A stretch of 64,000 bases of DNA. Origin: Microbacterium psychrotolerans. GTDB lineage: Bacteria > Actinomycetota > Actinomycetes > Actinomycetales > Microbacteriaceae. Each line of letters begins with the position of its first letter. The first letter of the stretch is position 1. Shown here piece by piece: positions 61,019 to 64,000 of this stretch. The notes beneath the pieces are model-generated. The model was not told where the DNA came from, searched no databases, and saw only the letters and a program-made list of their open reading frames with translations. The translations under genes and the position numbers were made by a program. The stretch lies in contig NZ_JAVFWO010000006.1 in assembly GCF_031085295.1 (NCBI RefSeq), forward strand, positions 182,933 through 246,932, in the 5' to 3' direction.

Positions 61019-61041
61019 GACCCTGACACAGCGTGAGGGTC
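61019..61041 (-). promoter_or_regulatory. MerR-type dyad upstream of the MerR gene
   Basis: GACCCTGACA and CGTGAGGGTC pair at eight of ten positions around CAG. Arms GACCCT/AGGGTC are perfect. A TTGACC -35-like hexamer overlaps the distal arm on the minus strand. Long dyads of this kind between -35 and -10 are typical of MerR activators. Confidence 0.55.
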
Positions 61042-61056
61042 AACAGGAACGGCGGA

Positions 61057-62304
61057 TCAGGCCGATGCCGACCAGGCCTGGCCCTCGGCGGGGCCCTCGT
61101 CGTCGACCGTGAGCCCGTGGAGGGTCTCGAGCGCCGCGGTGACCTCGTCGAGGCGGCCCTCGACCGCGAGTTCGCGGATGCGGACCGACGGACGGTGCAG
61201 CAGCACCCCGGCGAGATGGCGCAGCGCGGCCTCGGTCTCGTCGCCGGCGCCGCGTGCGCGCGCGCGGGCGATCTCCTGCTCGACGATGCCCAGCACCTCG
61301 GTGCGCAGCGTCGTGATGGCCGGCCCAGCCAGGCGGTCGGCGTGGAACTCGGTCGCCGCGTCGCCCACGATCGCGCGCGCATCGGCGTGGGCACTGAACT
61401 CCTGCAACGGAGCGTGCAGGCGAATCGTCTCGAGGTCGAGCAGCTCGACGGCTTCGACGTCGCCGACGGCGGGGTCGACGTTGCGCGGAAGACCGAGGTC
61501 GATCACGAGCACCCGGTGTCCGGGCACGAAGGCGTCGGCGTGCACCACGGCGTCGGCGGTGCAGGTGATCACGACGTCGGCCTCGGCCGCGGCGGCCGCG
61601 AAGTCCGACACCGGGATGAGCCCGTGCTGCGTGGCGAAGGTCTGCGCGCGACCCGAGGGAGAGAAGACGTGGATGTCGCCGGCGCTGCGAGCGCGCAGCG
61701 CGTCGACGGTGCGCGCGGCGTAGCGTCCCGTGCCGACGAGCACGACGCGCGCGGCGGCCCAGTCGGCGACGCGGCTCGAGGCGAGTTCGAGGGCGAGGCG
61801 CACGAGCGAACGGTGAGCGCCGCGCAGCTGGGTGCGGTTGCGCACGCCACGGCTGGTGTGGGTTGCCTTCTGGAACAGGCGCTCCAGCTCGCTGCTGGTC
61901 ATGCCGTCCGCGCGGGCGGCGTCGAGAGCACGACGCACCTGGCCCGAGATCTCGTCTTCGCCGACGACCATCGACTCGAGCCCGCTGGTGACGGCGAACA
62001 GGTGGGCTGCGGCATCCGCTCCCTGGTGCACCGCGACAGATGCGCGCAGCAGGTCGACGGAGACGCCCGATGCCTCGGCCATCGCCTCGACGACCGACTC
62101 CACCGCGACGGCCTCGCCGCCGGTGAGCGGCTCGTCGATGTCGAGATACGCCTCGAACCGATTGCAGGTGGCGAGCACGACGGCGCCGGAGACGAAGAGC
62201 TCGTCATCCACGAGAGCGCGCGTCGCCGTGGGCGCTCCCACAGAGAGACGCTCCAGGATGTCGAGGCTCGCGTTCCGGTGGTTCGCGGTCAGACAGAGGA
62301 GCAC
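61057..62304 (-). CDS. hemA: Glutamyl-tRNA reductase
   Basis: A 415-residue enzyme that reduces glutamyl-tRNA to glutamate semialdehyde, first step of haem synthesis. VVLATCNRFEAYLD holds the nucleophilic Cys, SGLESMVVGEDEISGQVRRAL and LFQKATHTSRGVRNRT are conserved, VVLVGTGRYAARTVDAL is the NADPH turn. The start GTG at 62304 lies seven bases after TAAGAT (62312-62317, minus strand). Divergent from hemE with 17 bases between start codons. Confidence 0.95.
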   Translation of the reverse strand: MLLCLTANHRNASLDILERLSVGAPTATRALVDDELFVSGAVVLATCNRFEAYLDIDEPLTGGEAVAVESVVEAMAEASGVSVDLLRASVAVHQGADAAAHLFAVTSGLESMVVGEDEISGQVRRALDAARADGMTSSELERLFQKATHTSRGVRNRTQLRGAHRSLVRLALELASSRVADWAAARVVLVGTGRYAARTVDALRARSAGDIHVFSPSGRAQTFATQHGLIPVSDFAAAAAEADVVITCTADAVVHADAFVPGHRVLVIDLGLPRNVDPAVGDVEAVELLDLETIRLHAPLQEFSAHADARAIVGDAATEFHADRLAGPAITTLRTEVLGIVEQEIARARARGAGDETEAALRHLAGVLLHRPSVRIRELAVEGRLDEVTAALETLHGLTVDDEGPAEGQAWSASA

Positions 62305-62324
62305 GACTCTAATCTTAACGTGTG
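62304..62324. promoter_or_regulatory. Overlapping divergent hemA/hemE leaderless promoters
   Basis: Plus strand: TAATCT (62310-62315), six bases, GTG 62322 (hemE). Minus strand: TAAGAT (62312-62317), seven bases, GTG 62304 (hemA). The two -10 boxes overlap by four base pairs, so only one polymerase can occupy the site at a time. Confidence 0.65.
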
Positions 62325-63380
62325 TCTTTGCATGACTCTCACCCTTCCGTTCTTCAGAGAAACGATCCCCCTCCCCTGATACGCGCGTATCGCGGTGAGC
62401 AGCCGACCAGGACGCCGGTGTGGTTCATGCGCCAGGCGGGGCGCTCCCTGCCCGAATACCGCGAGCTGCGCGTGGGCACCGACATGCTCGACGCCTGCCT
62501 GAACCCCGAGCTCGCCAGCGAGATCACGCTGCAGCCCGTGCGCCGTCACGGCGTGGACGCGGGGATCTTCTTCAGCGACATCGTGATCCCGGTGCGCCTG
62601 TCGGGCGTCGATGTGCGCATCGTCGCCGGGCGCGGACCGGTTCTCGAGAACCCCGTGCGGACGGCGGCGGATGTCGCGGCCCTGCCTCCGCTCGAACCCG
62701 AAGCACTCGCACCCATCCGTGACGCGGTCGCCCTCACGGTCGCCCAGCTGGGCTCGACGCCGCTCATCGGCTTCGCCGGCGCCCCCTACACGCTGGCGTC
62801 GTACCTCGTCGAGGGCGGGCCGTCGAAGGAGCAGCTCAAGACCCGCGCGCTCATGCACTCCGACGCCGAGACCTGGTCGGCGCTGCTGACGTGGTGTGCG
62901 GAGATCACCGGCGCGTTCCTCGCGGCGCAGATCGAGGCGGGCGCGTCCGCCGGCCAGCTCTTCGACTCGTGGGCGGGCTCCCTGAGCCTCTCCGACTACA
63001 CCCGTCACGTCGCGCCCTTCTCGGCGCGGGCCCTCGAGCCGGTGCGCGAGCTGGGCGTGCCTCTCGTGCACTTCGGCGTCGGCACCGGCGAACTGCTCGC
63101 CGCGATGCGCGACGTCGGCGTCGACACGGTCGGCGTCGACTGGCGCCTGCCGCTCGACGAGGCCGTCAAGCGACTCGGCCCCGACGTGTCGGTGCAGGGC
63201 AACATCGACCCGGCGCTGCTGCGCGCCCCGTGGCCCGTGCTCGAGGCCCACATCGTCGATGTGCTGGAACGCGGCCGTGCGGCACGCGCCCACGTGCTGA
63301 ATCTCGGCCACGGCGTTCCGCCCGACACCGACCCGACCGTGCTGACGCGCATCGTGGAGTTCGTCCACGCGCATGGCTGA
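62322..63380 (+). CDS. hemE: Uroporphyrinogen decarboxylase
   Basis: A 352-residue enzyme. TPVWFMRQAGRSLPEYRELR is the signature with catalytic Arg and Asp region, GFAGAPYTLASYLVEGG, FDSWAGSLS, GVDWRLPL, and LNLGHGVPPDTDP follow. It converts uroporphyrinogen III to coproporphyrinogen III. GTG start set by the promoter at 62310. It overlaps hemG by eight bases. Confidence 0.96.
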   Translation: MSLHDSHPSVLQRNDPPPLIRAYRGEQPTRTPVWFMRQAGRSLPEYRELRVGTDMLDACLNPELASEITLQPVRRHGVDAGIFFSDIVIPVRLSGVDVRIVAGRGPVLENPVRTAADVAALPPLEPEALAPIRDAVALTVAQLGSTPLIGFAGAPYTLASYLVEGGPSKEQLKTRALMHSDAETWSALLTWCAEITGAFLAAQIEAGASAGQLFDSWAGSLSLSDYTRHVAPFSARALEPVRELGVPLVHFGVGTGELLAAMRDVGVDTVGVDWRLPLDEAVKRLGPDVSVQGNIDPALLRAPWPVLEAHIVDVLERGRAARAHVLNLGHGVPPDTDPTVLTRIVEFVHAHG

Positions 63381-64000
63381 ATCCACCGCGGCCGGACGCT
63401 TCTCCGTCGTCGGGGGCGGCGTCGCGGGCCTGGTCGTCGCCCGCCGGCTCGCGGCGTCGGGCGCGGCGGTGACCGTGTTCGAGGCATCCGATCGCCTGGG
63501 CGGAACGGTCGCGCGGCACGACGTCGGCGGAATCGCGCTGGATGCCGGAGCCGAGAGCTTCGCCGTCCGTGGCGGGGTCGTCGCGGCCCTGCTGGCGGAG
63601 CTCGGCCTGGCCGACGACATCGTCGCTCCCGCGCCCGGGCCCGCCTGGCTCCAGCCGGTGATCGGCGACGCGGTGCCGCTGCCGGCGACGGCGCTCCTCG
63701 GCATCCCGTCCGATCCGCTCGCCGACGACGTGGTGCGCGTGATCGGCCGGCCCGCCGCGGAGCAGGCGGTCGAGCTCGACGCCCGGCCGCTGGGAGCGAT
63801 GCCGTCCACACTCGGAGCCCTCGTCCGCGAGCGCTACGGCGACGAGATGCTCGACCTGCTGGTCGCGCCCGTCGTGCACGGCGTCCACTCGCAGCATCCC
63901 GACGACCTGCCCGTCGCCCGCGCGCATCCCGGGCTCGCCGACGCCCTCGCGAGCGCCGGGTCGCTCGGCGGCGCCGTCGCGCAGCTGCGCGCCGCCGCCC
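63373..64000 (+). CDS. hemG: Protoporphyrinogen/coproporphyrinogen oxidase (3' truncated by window)
   Basis: Open to the window end; 209 residues visible. The FAD-binding dinucleotide fold RFSVVGGGVAGLVVARRLAASGAAVTVFEASDRLGGTV and ALDAGAESFAVRGG identify the HemY/CgoX-type oxidase. In actinobacteria this enzyme normally makes coproporphyrin III (cgoX naming). The ATG at 63373 is eight bases inside the end of hemE. Confidence 0.92.
   Translation, partial: MAESTAAGRFSVVGGGVAGLVVARRLAASGAAVTVFEASDRLGGTVARHDVGGIALDAGAESFAVRGGVVAALLAELGLADDIVAPAPGPAWLQPVIGDAVPLPATALLGIPSDPLADDVVRVIGRPAAEQAVELDARPLGAMPSTLGALVRERYGDEMLDLLVAPVVHGVHSQHPDDLPVARAHPGLADALASAGSLGGAVAQLRAAA

Overview
This 64 kb window is a stretch of chromosome from a high-G+C Gram-positive actinobacterium. 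It most resembles Microbacterium or a close relative in Microbacteriaceae. The evidence is the very high G+C with strong third-position G/C preference, a class Ib nrdHIEF operon, CUT2/CUT1 sugar ABC operons with lipoprotein binding proteins, HspR-type operators before a Clp ATPase, a DUF222/13E12 HNH protein, and many genes whose start codon follows a TAnnnT box by exactly six bases (leaderless-mRNA architecture). I found no rRNA, tRNA, CRISPR array, insertion sequence or integrase. The gene order looks like ordinary chromosome with small catabolic modules.

Layout. 1-7925: a truncated ROK regulator, then two complete tandem xylose/ribose-type ABC transporters (binding protein, ATPase, permease, twice) ending in a strong terminator. 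7929-10853: a class III sirtuin coupled to a degenerate alpha/beta-hydrolase-like gene, then a CitMHS citrate transporter. 11062-13364: a CitA/DcuS-type sensor kinase and its response regulator, divergent from the transporter. 13380-18823: ATP-dependent DNA ligase, a four-gene overlapping operon (two luciferase-like oxidoreductases, a small membrane protein, a TIGR01777-type epimerase), and a DUF72 protein. 18870-24895: a ClpC-like ATPase with two HspR-like operators, a VOC protein, a MarR/DUF3817 pair sharing a remarkable phased operator, an RsmC-like methyltransferase, and a collagen-like membrane protein. 25236-29551: nrdF, nrdE, nrdI and nrdH, with a control region carrying DnaA-box-like motifs. 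29552-35985: MFS exporter, a hypothetical gene, hydrolase, DUF389, acyl-CoA dehydrogenase, DUF445, AIG2-like. 36007-42771: histidine degradation (hutG-sixA on one strand; hutH-hutU-hutI on the other, with a divergent IclR regulator). 42805-44703: an ArsR-MFS pair. 44744-51269: LacI regulator divergent from a CUT1 sugar ABC operon that ends with a debranching-enzyme-like glucosidase. 51285-56609: YbaK, methyltransferase, leucine/valine dehydrogenase, acyl-CoA synthetase, ZIP transporter. 56724-60131: DUF222-HNH protein, a C-rich/G4-capable spacer, and a second ArsR-MFS pair under a 36-bp palindrome. 60175-64000: a MerR regulator, hemA divergent from hemE-hemG, with only 17 bp between the hemA and hemE start codons.

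How the genes work together: most of the window imports and degrades sugars, citrate and histidine under dedicated local regulators (ROK, CitA/B-type, IclR, LacI). The remainder is housekeeping: dNTP synthesis, haem synthesis, proteolysis. No clearly new defence or biosynthetic system is visible. The most interesting signals are regulatory and compositional: the leaderless-promoter signature, the 10-bp-phased operator at 22535-22575, the fully overlapping hemA/hemE promoters, the over-represented heptamer GGATGCC, and the G-quadruplex-prone spacer at 58154-58210.
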